From: Lachnospiraceae bacterium
GTDB lineage: Bacteria; Bacillota; Clostridia; Lachnospirales; Lachnospiraceae
Length of the DNA: 48,208 bases
Direction: 5' to 3'
Assembly (NCBI GenBank): GCA_030524525.1
Contig: JAUNGI010000015.1
Span: 1-48,208 of the forward strand
Shown here: one piece after another, positions 1 to 8,737 of the stretch
How the letters are laid out: each line of letters begins with the position of its first letter
Position numbering within the stretch: the first letter of the stretch is position 1
The notes under the pieces: model-generated
Database searches by the model: none
Told to the model about the DNA's origin: nothing
The model's input: the letters and a program-made list of their open reading frames with translations, nothing else
Translations under genes and position numbers: made by a program

Positions 1-60
1 AACAAAAAACGCTCCGCGGGGATCGCACTGCGGCGGAGAGGAACTGTGTCGCTGGGGCGG
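1..60 (+). repeat. Multi-hairpin intergenic repeat, partial copy at window start
   Basis: The first 60 bases match the middle of the repeat seen complete at 39012-39138 (GCTCCGC, GGGATCGCACTGCGGCGGAG, GGAAC, GTGTCGCT). The left hairpin lies outside the window and the right hairpins are lost after about base 60. The first 28 bases equal the last 28 of the window because both lie in copies of this repeat. No T-box is visible between here and glyQS. Confidence 0.8.
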
Positions 61-127
61 AATAGAAAAAACGCGTTGCCGCAGCGTACCACCGAAACAG
101 AATAAAAAGAAAAAGGAGAGTGCTGTA

Positions 128-1516
128 ATGGAAAAAACAATGGACAAGATCGTTGCGCTGGCAAAGGCGAGGGGCTTTGTGTACCCCGGCTCCGAAATCT
201 ACGGAGGACTGGCGAACACATGGGATTACGGAAATCTCGGCGTGGAACTGAAAAACAACGTAAAGAAGGCTTGGTGGAGCAAGTTCATCCAGCAGAATCC
301 CTATAACGTGGGCGTGGACTGCGCGATCCTGATGAATCCCCAGACTTGGGTGGCTTCGGGACATCTGGGCAGCTTTTCCGATCCGCTGATGGACTGCAAG
401 GAGTGCCACGAGCGCTTCCGCGCCGACAAGCTGATCGAGGACTTTGCGGCGGAGAACGGCATTGCGCTGGACGGCTCCATCGACGGCTGGAGTCAGGAGA
501 AAATGAGAAGCTTTATCGAGGAGCATGCGGTCCCCTGTCCGACCTGCGGCAAGCATAACTTTACCGACATTCGGCAATTCAACCTGATGTTCAAGACGTT
601 TCAGGGCGTGACCGAGGACGCGAAAAATACGGTTTATCTGCGTCCCGAAACCGCGCAGGGCATTTTTGTCAACTTCAAGAACGTGCAGAGAACGAGCCGG
701 AAGAAGATTCCGTTCGGAATCGGACAGATCGGAAAATCGTTCCGCAACGAGATCACGCCGGGCAACTTCACGTTCCGTACCCGCGAGTTCGAGCAGATGG
801 AGCTGGAATTCTTCTGCGAGCCCGATACCGATCTGGAATGGTTCGCATACTGGAAGCAATTCTGCATCGACTGGCTCAAGTCCCTTGGCATGAAGGACGA
901 AGAAATGCGCGTGCGCGATCATGAGAAGGAGGAGCTTTCGTTCTATTCCAAGGCGACCACGGATATCGAGTTCCTGTTTCCGTTCGGCTGGGGCGAGCTG
1001 TGGGGCATTGCCGACCGTACCGATTACGACCTGACGCAGCATCAGAACGTATCGAAGGAGGATCTGACCTACTTCGACGACGAAAAGCAGTGGCGCTATA
1101 CGCCTTACGTTATCGAGCCTTCGCTCGGCGCGGACCGCGTTGTGCTGGCGTTCCTCTGCGGAGCATACGACGAGGAGACGCTGGAGGGCGGCGATGTGCG
1201 GACGGTACTGCATTTCCATCCGGCGCTGGCGCCGGTGAAGATCGGCGTGCTTCCGCTCTCAAAGAAGCTTTCGGAAGGGGCGGAAAAGGTATTTGCGGAG
1301 CTTTCCAAGACCTATAACTGTGAGTTTGACGACCGTGGGAACATCGGCAAGCGTTACCGCAGACAGGATGAGATCGGAACGCCGTTCTGCGTTACTTACG
1401 ATTTTGAGTCCGAGACCGACGGCGCGGTGACGGTGCGCGATCGGGACAGCATGGCGCAGGAGCGCGTGAAGATCGCCGACCTGAAGGCATATTTTGAAGA
1501 GAAATTTGCATGGTAA
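128..1516 (+). CDS. glyQS: Glycyl-tRNA synthetase, dimeric class II type
   Basis: This 462-residue protein charges tRNA-Gly with glycine in the cytoplasm. It has the N-terminal signature [20 protein letters not shown] near residue 24, a zinc-knuckle-like pair of cysteine motifs (CKECHERF and CPTCGKHNF), the [10 protein letters not shown] segment, the motif 2 region around [20 protein letters not shown] and the motif 3 [10 protein letters not shown]. The C-terminal 95 residues form the anticodon-binding domain. The length is that of the homodimeric enzyme, not the two-chain GlyQ/GlyS type. The ATG follows an AGGAGAG ribosome-binding site. It is a single gene ending in a strong terminator. No T-box leader is present in the 127 bases visible upstream. 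The identification is firm. Confidence 0.97.
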   Translation: MEKTMDKIVALAKARGFVYPGSEIYGGLANTWDYGNLGVELKNNVKKAWWSKFIQQNPYNVGVDCAILMNPQTWVASGHLGSFSDPLMDCKECHERFRADKLIEDFAAENGIALDGSIDGWSQEKMRSFIEEHAVPCPTCGKHNFTDIRQFNLMFKTFQGVTEDAKNTVYLRPETAQGIFVNFKNVQRTSRKKIPFGIGQIGKSFRNEITPGNFTFRTREFEQMELEFFCEPDTDLEWFAYWKQFCIDWLKSLGMKDEEMRVRDHEKEELSFYSKATTDIEFLFPFGWGELWGIADRTDYDLTQHQNVSKEDLTYFDDEKQWRYTPYVIEPSLGADRVVLAFLCGAYDEETLEGGDVRTVLHFHPALAPVKIGVLPLSKKLSEGAEKVFAELSKTYNCEFDDRGNIGKRYRRQDEIGTPFCVTYDFESETDGAVTVRDRDSMAQERVKIADLKAYFEEKFAW

Positions 1517-1552
1517 ATGGACGGCTGGTGTGGCTGACAAATTATATGACAG

Positions 1553-1581
1553 AAAATTCCGGAATCTTTCCGGAATTTTTT
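1553..1581 (+). terminator. Rho-independent terminator after glyQS
   Basis: A 12-bp stem (AAAATTCCGGAA paired with TTCCGGAATTTT) with a three-base loop is followed by a T run. It lies 37 bases after the glyQS stop. Confidence 0.9.
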
Positions 1582-1582
1582 G

Positions 1583-1626
1583 TTTCATAGAGAAGTGCGT
1601 CCTATGAAACAAAAACGCTCCGTGGG
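1583..1626 (+). repeat. Degenerate relic of the multi-hairpin repeat
   Basis: The arms TTTCATAG (1583-1590) and CTATGAAA (1602-1609) form a hairpin, followed by CAAAAACGCTCCGTGGGGATCG. Other copies have the arms TTCTATAGGAAAC/GTTTCCTATAGAA in the same place, followed by the same A-rich linker and GCTCCGCGGGGATCG. Base identity has drifted but pairing is kept. The right-hand hairpins of the element are absent. Confidence 0.6.
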
Positions 1627-1687
1627 GATCGCTGTTCTTTCTTTGCGAAAAGAAGCGGGGAATTAAGCTTGAAAAAAGAAAATGACA

Positions 1688-1717
1688 TTGACAAAATGCC
1701 CTAAAACAATATACAAT
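1688..1717 (+). promoter_or_regulatory. Sigma-A-type promoter for the tandem lipoproteins
   Basis: TTGACA (1688-1693), an 18-base spacer and TACAAT (1712-1717). Its position supports translation starting at 1781 rather than at any upstream in-frame ATG. Confidence 0.75.
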
Positions 1718-1780
1718 ACAGGTGTGGGATTGGATAATATTCACAAGAAAATGACGGCTTGGAAAGGGGCGGCGTCTTAT

Positions 1781-2677
1781 ATGAGAAAAATGTTGCTGCT
1801 TACAGCGCTTATCGCAATATGCTTTATCGGCTGTGATTCCAAAGAGACGGAAAAACAGCCTTATGCGGCGACGCCTGTTCCGACGCTTTCGATCGAGGCG
1901 GAAGCTCCCTCGCCCTCCGCTTCGGCCGCGCCGAGCTCGTCTCCGGAGGCAACGCCAAGCGGAACCCCTATTGCGACGCCAACGCCGGAGTTTACGGTAA
2001 CCGCCTATGAGGAGGAGAATGGAGAGATTCGCATGGAGGTAACGTCCTACGATCCGCAAACAGGGTGTACCTGCTATAAGACCTATTTAGATGGAGTGCT
2101 TGTTACAGTGCTTGAGATCACTCAAGACAGGGTATTTGGACAGAAAGACTATGCAAATATTACAAAAAGCATTCAGTATCTAAATGGGAAAGAACAGTCA
2201 AGAATGGAAGAAAGAGACATCTATTCTTTTAATGGAAAACTTTTGGAACACTTGGAAACCGTAAACGGCTTGTATTATTACAGGGGAGAGGAGCATGTTT
2301 ACAAGGATGGACTTCGGACTGACTACTTTGCTTATCTGAAAAACCATGAGGCTGTGGAACATGAAATAACAGAATATGATGAGAAGGGACAGCTGGTGCA
2401 TGCCAAGCTTACCCATGTGCAAAACAATCATGTCCTTGCAGAGGTATTTTGGGAGTACTACGAAAACGGAAATGTAAAGCTGGAGCGCAGAACGGAGCCG
2501 GCGCCGTATCTACATACTTATTATGAAAACGGGGAGCCGCACATCAAAAAGGGTTATACCGAAGGCGGGAACTGGTATCATTATGAGTATAATGAAGATG
2601 GCGGCTATTATGAATACGACGAAGACGGCAACCTGATCGACACCGTTTTGAAGGAACCGGACGAGGAGGGAGAATAA
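1781..2677 (+). CDS. Lipoprotein with Ser/Thr/Pro linker and MORN-like YxxNG/YDxxG repeats
   Basis: The 298-residue protein starts with a lipoprotein signal (MRKMLLLTALIAICFIGC), so it is probably anchored outside the membrane through Cys18. A linker rich in Pro, Ser, Thr and Ala follows (about residues 26-68), then short repeats of the type YYENGNVKLERR, YYENGEPHIKKGY and YDEDGNLI, which resemble MORN_2/YwqK-type repeats. The function is unknown. A GGAAAGGGG ribosome-binding site precedes the ATG; an upstream in-frame ATG at 1682 overlaps the promoter and is rejected. The next gene is a paralogue starting 4 bases downstream, so the two are probably cotranscribed. The middle of this gene (about 2090-2480) is clearly AT-richer than its ends and than the paralogue. 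Confidence 0.8.
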   Translation: MRKMLLLTALIAICFIGCDSKETEKQPYAATPVPTLSIEAEAPSPSASAAPSSSPEATPSGTPIATPTPEFTVTAYEEENGEIRMEVTSYDPQTGCTCYKTYLDGVLVTVLEITQDRVFGQKDYANITKSIQYLNGKEQSRMEERDIYSFNGKLLEHLETVNGLYYYRGEEHVYKDGLRTDYFAYLKNHEAVEHEITEYDEKGQLVHAKLTHVQNNHVLAEVFWEYYENGNVKLERRTEPAPYLHTYYENGEPHIKKGYTEGGNWYHYEYNEDGGYYEYDEDGNLIDTVLKEPDEEGE

Positions 2678-2681
2678 CAAA

Positions 2682-3548
2682 ATGATAAGAGATACACGAA
2701 TCCGATTACTTGGCGTTGCTCTTTTCGCCTGTCTGGTCATTGGCGGGTGCGGGGCAAACGAGAACGGAACGGAGGCGGTCAGCGGCAGCGCAAGACCCGC
2801 CATGTCCCCTGCGGAGCCTTCGCCTACGGAGACGCAGGAAACGCCGACGCCGACCAAGCGCCCCACGCCCACGGGAACGCCGACGCCGATCCCGCCTTCG
2901 CCGACGCCGAATCTGATGCCGTTTCCGGAGGTAAGAACCGAGACCTTTACGGATGAGGCCACGGGCGACGTCCGGCGGATCGTCCGCAGCAGCGATCCCT
3001 CGCAGGGCTATACCTGTACGGAAACCTACTGCAACGACGTGCTTCAGGAGAGGATCGAGCGGTCGCTCATTGGCGACAAGCCAGCATATTACCGGGAGAC
3101 CTATTATCAAGACGGCAAGCTGGCGGCAAGATATGAGACGATCTATGCCTATTCGGACGACGGTCTGCCGCTGAGCGAGATCACGGTCTATAACGACGTG
3201 TATTATCTGAGCGGGGTGCAATACGAATACACCGACGGCAGAATGACGCACGCGCGCTTCTACGGAGAAGATAAGGTGCTTACCGCAGAGGTGGAGCGAA
3301 CCTACGACGAAACGGGGCAGGAGACCTATTATAAGGCAACGAATGCGCAGACCGGCGATATTGCGGCAGAATGGAAGACCGAGTATTACGCGGACGGTTA
3401 TGTGAAGCGGTTTGAGGTCATGGCTCCCAGAAAATGTATTTATGAATACTGGGAAAACGGAGCTCTCCGTATTCGGGACGGGGAGATCGCCGAGGGCGTT
3501 GTCGTTCACGAGGAATATGACGAAAACGGAACTCCGATTTCCGATTAG
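2682..3548 (+). CDS. Lipoprotein paralogue with Thr/Pro linker and MORN-like repeats
   Basis: This 288-residue protein is a tandem paralogue of the gene before it. It has a lipobox (LVIGGC, Cys23), a long low-complexity linker built from TPTP-like units (about residues 45-80) and a C-terminal domain with YxDG/YDExG/YWENG motifs ending in YDENGTPISD. It is probably a surface-anchored protein with a beta-rich repeat domain. No enzymatic motif is seen and the function is unknown. It starts 4 bases after the upstream stop, so one mRNA probably carries both. The base composition is uniformly GC-rich. The methyltransferase gene follows after 14 bases and may be part of the same unit. Confidence 0.8.
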   Translation: MIRDTRIRLLGVALFACLVIGGCGANENGTEAVSGSARPAMSPAEPSPTETQETPTPTKRPTPTGTPTPIPPSPTPNLMPFPEVRTETFTDEATGDVRRIVRSSDPSQGYTCTETYCNDVLQERIERSLIGDKPAYYRETYYQDGKLAARYETIYAYSDDGLPLSEITVYNDVYYLSGVQYEYTDGRMTHARFYGEDKVLTAEVERTYDETGQETYYKATNAQTGDIAAEWKTEYYADGYVKRFEVMAPRKCIYEYWENGALRIRDGEIAEGVVVHEEYDENGTPISD

Positions 3549-3562
3549 CGAGTGAGGAAATC

Positions 3563-4390
3563 ATGGAAACACAAACCAATAGGATCGTAGAAAAGAATAA
3601 GCAAAGCTGGGATGATTTTTCGGAGCTGCATATGAAATACAATCATTCCGAGAAGATCCTGCGCCCGATCCTCGACGACCCTGCGGAAGCGTTTCCGCGT
3701 CCGGTTTGGGAGCAGCTTCGGCGGTTCGTGCCGGAGCTTCGGGGAAAGCGGGTCTGTGTTCCGTCCAGCGGAGACAACCTTGCCGTTTATGCGTTTGCAC
3801 TGCTTGGAGCTGTCGTTACGTCCTGCGATATTTCGGAAAAGCAGCTTGAGGCGGCAAGGCGGACGGCGGAGCGGATCGGACTGGGAGAGACCGTTCGGTT
3901 TGTCTGCGCCGATACGATGCGGCTCGAGGGGTTGGAGGACGAGGCGTATGATCTGGTCTACACCTCGAACGGGGTGCATGTGTGGCTGAACGATCTGCCC
4001 GCCATGTACCGCAGCGTGTATCGCATCCTCAAGCCCGGCGGGATCAGCCTTTGGTACGACGTGCATCCGTTCACGCGCCCGTTCGACGATCGGATGAAGG
4101 TGATCAAACCTTACGATCTTACCGGCCCGTTTGAGGACGAATACAACGTGAACTTTCTTTGGCGGGTGCAGGATCTTCTGAACGCGGTTATGGACGCGGG
4201 ACTGCTGCTTGCGCATATTGAGGAGATCATGCCGGAAAAGGACGATAAACATCCGTTTTGGATCTCTAACGAGGAGCTGGTCAACGGGGTCGAAATCAGC
4301 AGGGAGGAACTGGATCGGATGTATGATCCGGAAAACAATCCCCGCGCGGCGCTGCCGGCATGGCTGTGCGCGGTCGGCAGAAGGCCGTGA
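3563..4390 (+). CDS. SAM-dependent class I methyltransferase
   Basis: The 275-residue soluble protein has a Rossmann-type methyltransferase core. Motif I is a variant (VCVPSSGDNLAVYAFALLG, residues about 70-88, where GxGxG is usual), followed by the acidic SAM-ribose strand VTSCDISEKQLEAA, the VRFVCADTMRL segment and the YDLVYTSNGVHVWLNDL strand, with a later YRILKPGGISLWYD that is typical of Methyltransf_11 proteins. The substrate cannot be told from sequence. The gene starts 14 bases after a lipoprotein gene and is followed by a tandem repeat. The family call is safe; the role is not. Confidence 0.85.
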   Translation: METQTNRIVEKNKQSWDDFSELHMKYNHSEKILRPILDDPAEAFPRPVWEQLRRFVPELRGKRVCVPSSGDNLAVYAFALLGAVVTSCDISEKQLEAARRTAERIGLGETVRFVCADTMRLEGLEDEAYDLVYTSNGVHVWLNDLPAMYRSVYRILKPGGISLWYDVHPFTRPFDDRMKVIKPYDLTGPFEDEYNVNFLWRVQDLLNAVMDAGLLLAHIEEIMPEKDDKHPFWISNEELVNGVEISREELDRMYDPENNPRAALPAWLCAVGRRP

Positions 4391-4405
4391 ACGGACCCTG
4401 CGCAG

Positions 4406-4475
4406 GGGAAAAGCAAGGTCGAGGAACGGGTCGTAGGACAGGGAAAAAGCAAAGTCGAGGAACGGTCGTAGGACA
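4406..4475 (+). repeat. Two-copy 35-bp tandem direct repeat
   Basis: Two adjacent 35-base units (4406-4440 and 4441-4475) share AAGCAA(G/A)GTCGAGGAACGG followed by GTCGTAGGACA. They fill most of the 109-base gap before the serpin gene. No promoter hexamers stand out inside them. Confidence 0.85.
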
Positions 4476-4499
4476 GGAGAAAAGGAAGGGGGAGGTTTT

Positions 4500-5783
4500 A
4501 TGAAAAAAATATCGGCAGTAATACTTGCGTTTTGTCTGCTGCTTTCCGCCGCCGGGTGCGGCGACAGGACGGGGCGCGGAAAAACGGGAGAGGAGGAACC
4601 GGAAGTGGAAAAAGCGGTAAATCTGACCGACGGAACCGGTTCGGGCAGCGTGACCGGGCTGGAGTTGGATGACGAATTTGCGGAGGGGTATCAGCGGTTT
4701 GCGTTTGAGCTGCTGCGGCAGCTTTATGCGGCCGAGGACAAAACGGAAAACCGGATGGTCTCGCCTCTGTCGCTGCTGGTGGTGATCGCAATGCTGGAAA
4801 ACGGGGCGGGCGGGGAAACGCTTGCCCAGATGGAGGAGCTGACCGGGATTGAACGCGACCGCCTCAACGCATATCTGTTTACGCTGCTGAATCAGCTTCG
4901 CAAAAGCGAGGGCGTAGTGTTTTCGGCGGCGGACGCGCTGTGGGTCTGGGAGGGAGCTGCCGATTCGCTCCACAAGGCGTTTCTCGGACGGTGCGCGGAT
5001 TATTTTCAGGCGGGCGTTTACAAGGGAGCCTTCGACGAGACGACGCTTCGGCAGATCAACGCGTGGTGCAGCGAGCAGACGGGAGGCAGGATCAAGGAAA
5101 TTTTGACGGAGATTCAGCCCGGAGCGCTTTTGTATCTGCTGAACGCCATTTCCTTTCAGGGAAATTGGGAGGAGGAGTATACCGAGGACGACATTTCGGA
5201 GGGGAGCTTCTTTGCCGCCGACGGAACCGAGGAGACGGTGACGATGCTGCACAGTCAGGAAATGATCTATCTGGAATCCGAGGATTTTACGGGCTTTGTG
5301 AAATATTATGAAAACACCAGATATGGTTTCGTCGGGCTTCTGCCCAAGTCCGAGGGGACGGTCTCGGAGGCGGTGGATAAGCTGACGGCGGAGGCTTGGC
5401 GCGAGCTGTTTGAAAACGCCCGGCGCGGCGTGCAGGTATCGGTCACGATGCCCGAATTTGAGTCCGAATATGAGATCCTGCTTAACGAGACGCTCAAGCG
5501 GATGGGGATGACCAACGCGTTTGGCGGAGCGGATTTTTCTCAGATGTTTGCCGAGGGAGCGGCGTTGGTAAATCTGGGTTTCGTCTTGCAGAAAACGATG
5601 ATCCGCGTGAACCGCAAGGGAACCGAAGCGGCGGCGGTCACGATCGCTGCCGTGCTTTCAAGCTGCACGCCGATGGAGGAGTATTATGAGGTCGTGCTGG
5701 ATCGGCCGTATCTTTACGCGATCATTGATATGCGGACGGAAACCCCGATCTTCCTCGGAAGCACGGTGCAGATCGGCAAATAG
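4500..5783 (+). CDS. Serpin-family serine protease inhibitor, lipoprotein
   Basis: The 427-residue protein begins with a lipoprotein signal (MKKISAVILAFCLLLSAAGC) and a short charged linker, followed by a full serpin fold. Serpin features include MVSPLSLLVVIAMLENGAGG near the N-terminus, LYLLNAISFQGNWEEEY in the middle, the hinge KGTEAAAVTIAAV, and the C-terminal block DRPYLYAIIDMRTETPIFLG. The Ala-rich hinge is that of an inhibitory serpin. Counting 16 residues from the P17 Glu gives a P1-P1' pair of Met-Glu, and the distance on to the RPY block equals that in alpha-1-antitrypsin. It probably traps host or competitor serine proteases at the cell surface. GGGGGAGG precedes the ATG. The gene is monocistronic, with its own terminator. 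Confidence 0.92.
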   Translation: MKKISAVILAFCLLLSAAGCGDRTGRGKTGEEEPEVEKAVNLTDGTGSGSVTGLELDDEFAEGYQRFAFELLRQLYAAEDKTENRMVSPLSLLVVIAMLENGAGGETLAQMEELTGIERDRLNAYLFTLLNQLRKSEGVVFSAADALWVWEGAADSLHKAFLGRCADYFQAGVYKGAFDETTLRQINAWCSEQTGGRIKEILTEIQPGALLYLLNAISFQGNWEEEYTEDDISEGSFFAADGTEETVTMLHSQEMIYLESEDFTGFVKYYENTRYGFVGLLPKSEGTVSEAVDKLTAEAWRELFENARRGVQVSVTMPEFESEYEILLNETLKRMGMTNAFGGADFSQMFAEGAALVNLGFVLQKTMIRVNRKGTEAAAVTIAAVLSSCTPMEEYYEVVLDRPYLYAIIDMRTETPIFLGSTVQIGK

Positions 5784-5805
5784 CGCTTTTGACAAATTCT
5801 TTTAC

Positions 5806-5833
5806 AAAAATTCCGGAGGCTTCCGGGATTTTT
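5806..5833 (+). terminator. Rho-independent terminator after the serpin gene
   Basis: The stem AAAAATTCCGGA pairs with TCCGGGATTTTT around a GGCT loop, with one G-U pair. The T-rich 3' arm acts as the T tract. Confidence 0.85.
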
Positions 5834-5876
5834 GTACTTTTTTCACAAAAAAATGCCCGAAAAGCTTGGATTGTGT

Positions 5877-5905
5877 TTGTATTGCGGAGCTTCTTGTGTT
5901 ACAAT
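5877..5905 (+). promoter_or_regulatory. Promoter for ppdK
   Basis: TTGTAT (5877-5882), a 17-base spacer and TACAAT (5900-5905) lie about 100 bases before the ppdK start, leaving a long 5' leader with no recognised riboswitch. Confidence 0.7.
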
Positions 5906-6003
5906 AATTTCAGCGCCTGTTCGGAGACGTTTGTTTGACGACCCCTGAGGGAGACAGGAGACGTTGGAAAGGGCGAATATAAAATGGGGAGGTCCATAGA
6001 TAT

Positions 6004-8646
6004 ATGGCAAAAAAATGGGTATACCTTTTTAAGGAAGGCGACGCAGGAATGAGAGAGCTTCTCGGCGGCAAGGGGGCAAACTTGGCTGAGATGACGAACC
6101 TCGGGCTTCCTGTTCCGCAGGGATTCACAATTACGACCGAAGCATGTACGCAGTATTACGAAGACGGACGTAAGATCAACGATGAAATACTGGCGCAGAT
6201 CATGGAGTACATAAAAAAGATGGAGGAGATCACCGGCAAACGCTTCGGCGATCTTTCCAATCCGCTGCTTGTATCGGTACGAAGCGGCGCGAGAGCATCC
6301 ATGCCCGGTATGATGGATACGATCCTGAACCTTGGTCTGAACGAGGACGTTGTCAAGGTTCTTGCGGACAAGTCCGGCAATCCCAGATGGGCGTGGGACT
6401 GCTACCGCAGATTCATTCAGATGTATTCCGACGTGGTTATGGAGGTCGGCAAGAAGTATTTTGAGGAGCTGATCGACCGCATGAAGCTGGAGCGCGGCGT
6501 GAAGCAGGACGTGGAGCTGACCGCGGAGGATCTGATGATCCTTGCCAACCAGTTCAAGGACGAGTACAAGTCCAAGATCGGAAAGAACTTCCCCGACGAC
6601 CCGAAGGAACAGCTCGTAGGGGCGATCGAAGCGGTTTTCCGTTCTTGGGACAACCCCCGCGCGAACGTATATCGCCGTGACAACGATATCCCGTATTCTT
6701 GGGGAACCGCGGTCAACGTACAGATGATGGCGTTCGGCAATATGGGCAATACGTCCGGAACCGGCGTTGCCTTTACGAGAAACCCCGCCACCGGCGAGAA
6801 GGAGCTGATGGGCGAATTCCTCCTGAACGCACAGGGCGAGGACGTGGTTGCCGGCGTTCGTACTCCGGAGCCGATCGCGCATTTGAAGGAGATCATGCCG
6901 GAGGTTTATAAGCAGTTTACCGATATTTGCAATACGCTGGAAAATCACTACCGCGATATGCAGGATATGGAGTTTACGATCGAGAACCGTCACCTCTACA
7001 TGCTCCAGACGAGAAACGGAAAGCGTACCGCAAAGGCGGCGCTCAAGATCGCCTGCGATCTGGTGGACGAGGGCATGATCGACGAGGAAAAGGCGGTCAT
7101 GATGATCGACCCGAGAAATCTGGACTCCCTGCTTCATCCGCAGTTTGATTCGTACGTTATCAGCAAGGCGGTTCCGATCGCCAAGGGTCTGGCGGCGGCT
7201 CCCGGCGCAGCCTGCGGCAAGATCGTCTTTACGGCGGAGGATGCAAAGCGTCAGGGCGCAAAGGGCGAGAAGGTCGTTCTGGTTCGCTTGGAGACCTCTC
7301 CCGAGGATATCGAAGGAATGAAGGCGGCACAGGGCATCCTGACCGTTCGCGGCGGTATGACGAGCCATGCGGCAGTCGTTGCCCGGGGTATGGGCGCGTG
7401 CTGCGTATCGGGCTGCTCCGCCATTGTTATGGACGAGGCGCATAAGGTGTTCCGCATCGGCGACCGCGAGTTCCATGAGGGCGACGTGATCTCCTTCGAC
7501 GGCGTGACCGGATACATTTACGACCGGGCTATCCCGACGGTGGACGCTACGATCGCCGGAGAGTTCGGACGGATCATGGAGTGGGCGGACAAGTACCGCA
7601 CGCTGAAGGTACGCACGAACGCCGACACGCCCGCGGACGCAAAGAAGGCGAGAGAGCTGGGCGCAGAGGGAATCGGTCTTTGCCGTACCGAGCATATGTT
7701 CTTTGGCGGGCACCGGATCGACGCGTTCCGCGAGATGATCTGCTCCGATACGCTTGAGGAGCGGGAGGAGGCGCTTGCGAAGCTGCTTCCGCTGCAGCAG
7801 GGCGACTTTGAGAAGCTGTTTGAGGCAATGGAGGGCGACCCGGTCACCATCCGTTTCTTGGACCCGCCGCTGCATGAGTTCGTACCTTCCGAGGAGGAGG
7901 ACATCCGCAAGCTGGCGGACGCAAAGGGCAAGACGATGGAGGAGATCCGCAAGTTCATCGAAACGCTTCACGAGATGAACCCGATGATGGGTCACAGAGG
8001 CTGCCGTCTGACCGTTACGTTCCCGGAGATCGCCCGGATGCAGACACAGGCCGTGATCCGCGCCGCGATCAACGTATCGAAGGCGCATCCGGACTGGAAG
8101 CTCGTTCCGGAGATCATGATCCCGCTGATCGGCGACGACAAGGAGCTGAAATTCGTTAAGAAGTGCGTGGTGGAGACTGCGGACGCCGAGATCAAGGCGG
8201 CAGGTGTGAACCTCAAATACGAGGTCGGCACCATGATCGAGATCCCGCGTGCGGCTCTGACGGCGGACGATATCGCAAAAGAGGCGGAATTCTTCTGCTT
8301 CGGTACGAACGACCTGACGCAGATGACCTACGGCTTCTCCCGTGACGACGCAGGCAAGTTCTTGGAGGCTTATTACAAGGCCAAGATCTTTGAGAACGAC
8401 CCGTTCGCAAAGCTGGACCGCAACGGCGTCGGCCGTTTGATGGAAATGGCGATCACGAAGGGCAAGGAAACAAGACCGACCCTGCACTGCGGTATCTGCG
8501 GCGAGCACGGCGGCGATCCGAGCTCGGTAGAGTTCTGCCACAGCATCGGTCTGGATTATGTATCCTGCTCGCCGTTCCGCGTGCCGATCGCAAGACTGGC
8601 GGCAGCACAGGCGGCGATCGCAAGCAAGAAAAAAGCAGTAAAGTAA
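6004..8646 (+). CDS. ppdK: Pyruvate, phosphate dikinase
   Basis: The 880-residue cytoplasmic enzyme interconverts pyruvate + ATP + Pi with phosphoenolpyruvate + AMP + PPi, and in anaerobic clostridia serves glycolysis or gluconeogenesis. The N-terminal nucleotide-binding domain begins with LLGGKGANLAEMTNLGLPVP. The central swivelling domain holds the phosphohistidine motif GGMTSHAAVVARGMG, with its His near residue 455. The C-terminal TIM-barrel has GLCRTEHMFF, GTNDLTQMTYGFSRDD and HCGICGEHGGDPSSVEF with the conserved Cys near residue 832. The length matches the family. A GGGGAGG site precedes the ATG. It is monocistronic, with a promoter and a terminator of its own. Confidence 0.98.
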   Translation: MAKKWVYLFKEGDAGMRELLGGKGANLAEMTNLGLPVPQGFTITTEACTQYYEDGRKINDEILAQIMEYIKKMEEITGKRFGDLSNPLLVSVRSGARASMPGMMDTILNLGLNEDVVKVLADKSGNPRWAWDCYRRFIQMYSDVVMEVGKKYFEELIDRMKLERGVKQDVELTAEDLMILANQFKDEYKSKIGKNFPDDPKEQLVGAIEAVFRSWDNPRANVYRRDNDIPYSWGTAVNVQMMAFGNMGNTSGTGVAFTRNPATGEKELMGEFLLNAQGEDVVAGVRTPEPIAHLKEIMPEVYKQFTDICNTLENHYRDMQDMEFTIENRHLYMLQTRNGKRTAKAALKIACDLVDEGMIDEEKAVMMIDPRNLDSLLHPQFDSYVISKAVPIAKGLAAAPGAACGKIVFTAEDAKRQGAKGEKVVLVRLETSPEDIEGMKAAQGILTVRGGMTSHAAVVARGMGACCVSGCSAIVMDEAHKVFRIGDREFHEGDVISFDGVTGYIYDRAIPTVDATIAGEFGRIMEWADKYRTLKVRTNADTPADAKKARELGAEGIGLCRTEHMFFGGHRIDAFREMICSDTLEEREEALAKLLPLQQGDFEKLFEAMEGDPVTIRFLDPPLHEFVPSEEEDIRKLADAKGKTMEEIRKFIETLHEMNPMMGHRGCRLTVTFPEIARMQTQAVIRAAINVSKAHPDWKLVPEIMIPLIGDDKELKFVKKCVVETADAEIKAAGVNLKYEVGTMIEIPRAALTADDIAKEAEFFCFGTNDLTQMTYGFSRDDAGKFLEAYYKAKIFENDPFAKLDRNGVGRLMEMAITKGKETRPTLHCGICGEHGGDPSSVEFCHSIGLDYVSCSPFRVPIARLAAAQAAIASKKKAVK

Positions 8647-8670
8647 GTAAAGTAAGCAAAGTATAAAGTG

Positions 8671-8709
8671 AATAAGCGTATCATTAGTGATAGTGATACG
8701 CTTATTTTT
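8671..8709 (+). terminator. Rho-independent terminator after ppdK
   Basis: A 13-bp perfect stem (AATAAGCGTATCA with TGATACGCTTATT) and a 10-base loop are followed by a T run. The next gene starts only 29 bases later, so it is either read through or driven by an unseen promoter. Confidence 0.9.
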
Positions 8710-8737
8710 CAAATTTGGATGTGGAGGATATTTTTTG

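Noticed and set aside
1-127. Possible T-box leader before glyQS
   Set aside because: No specifier stem, no T-box sequence and no antiterminator/terminator pair could be found; the bases are mostly the intergenic repeat.
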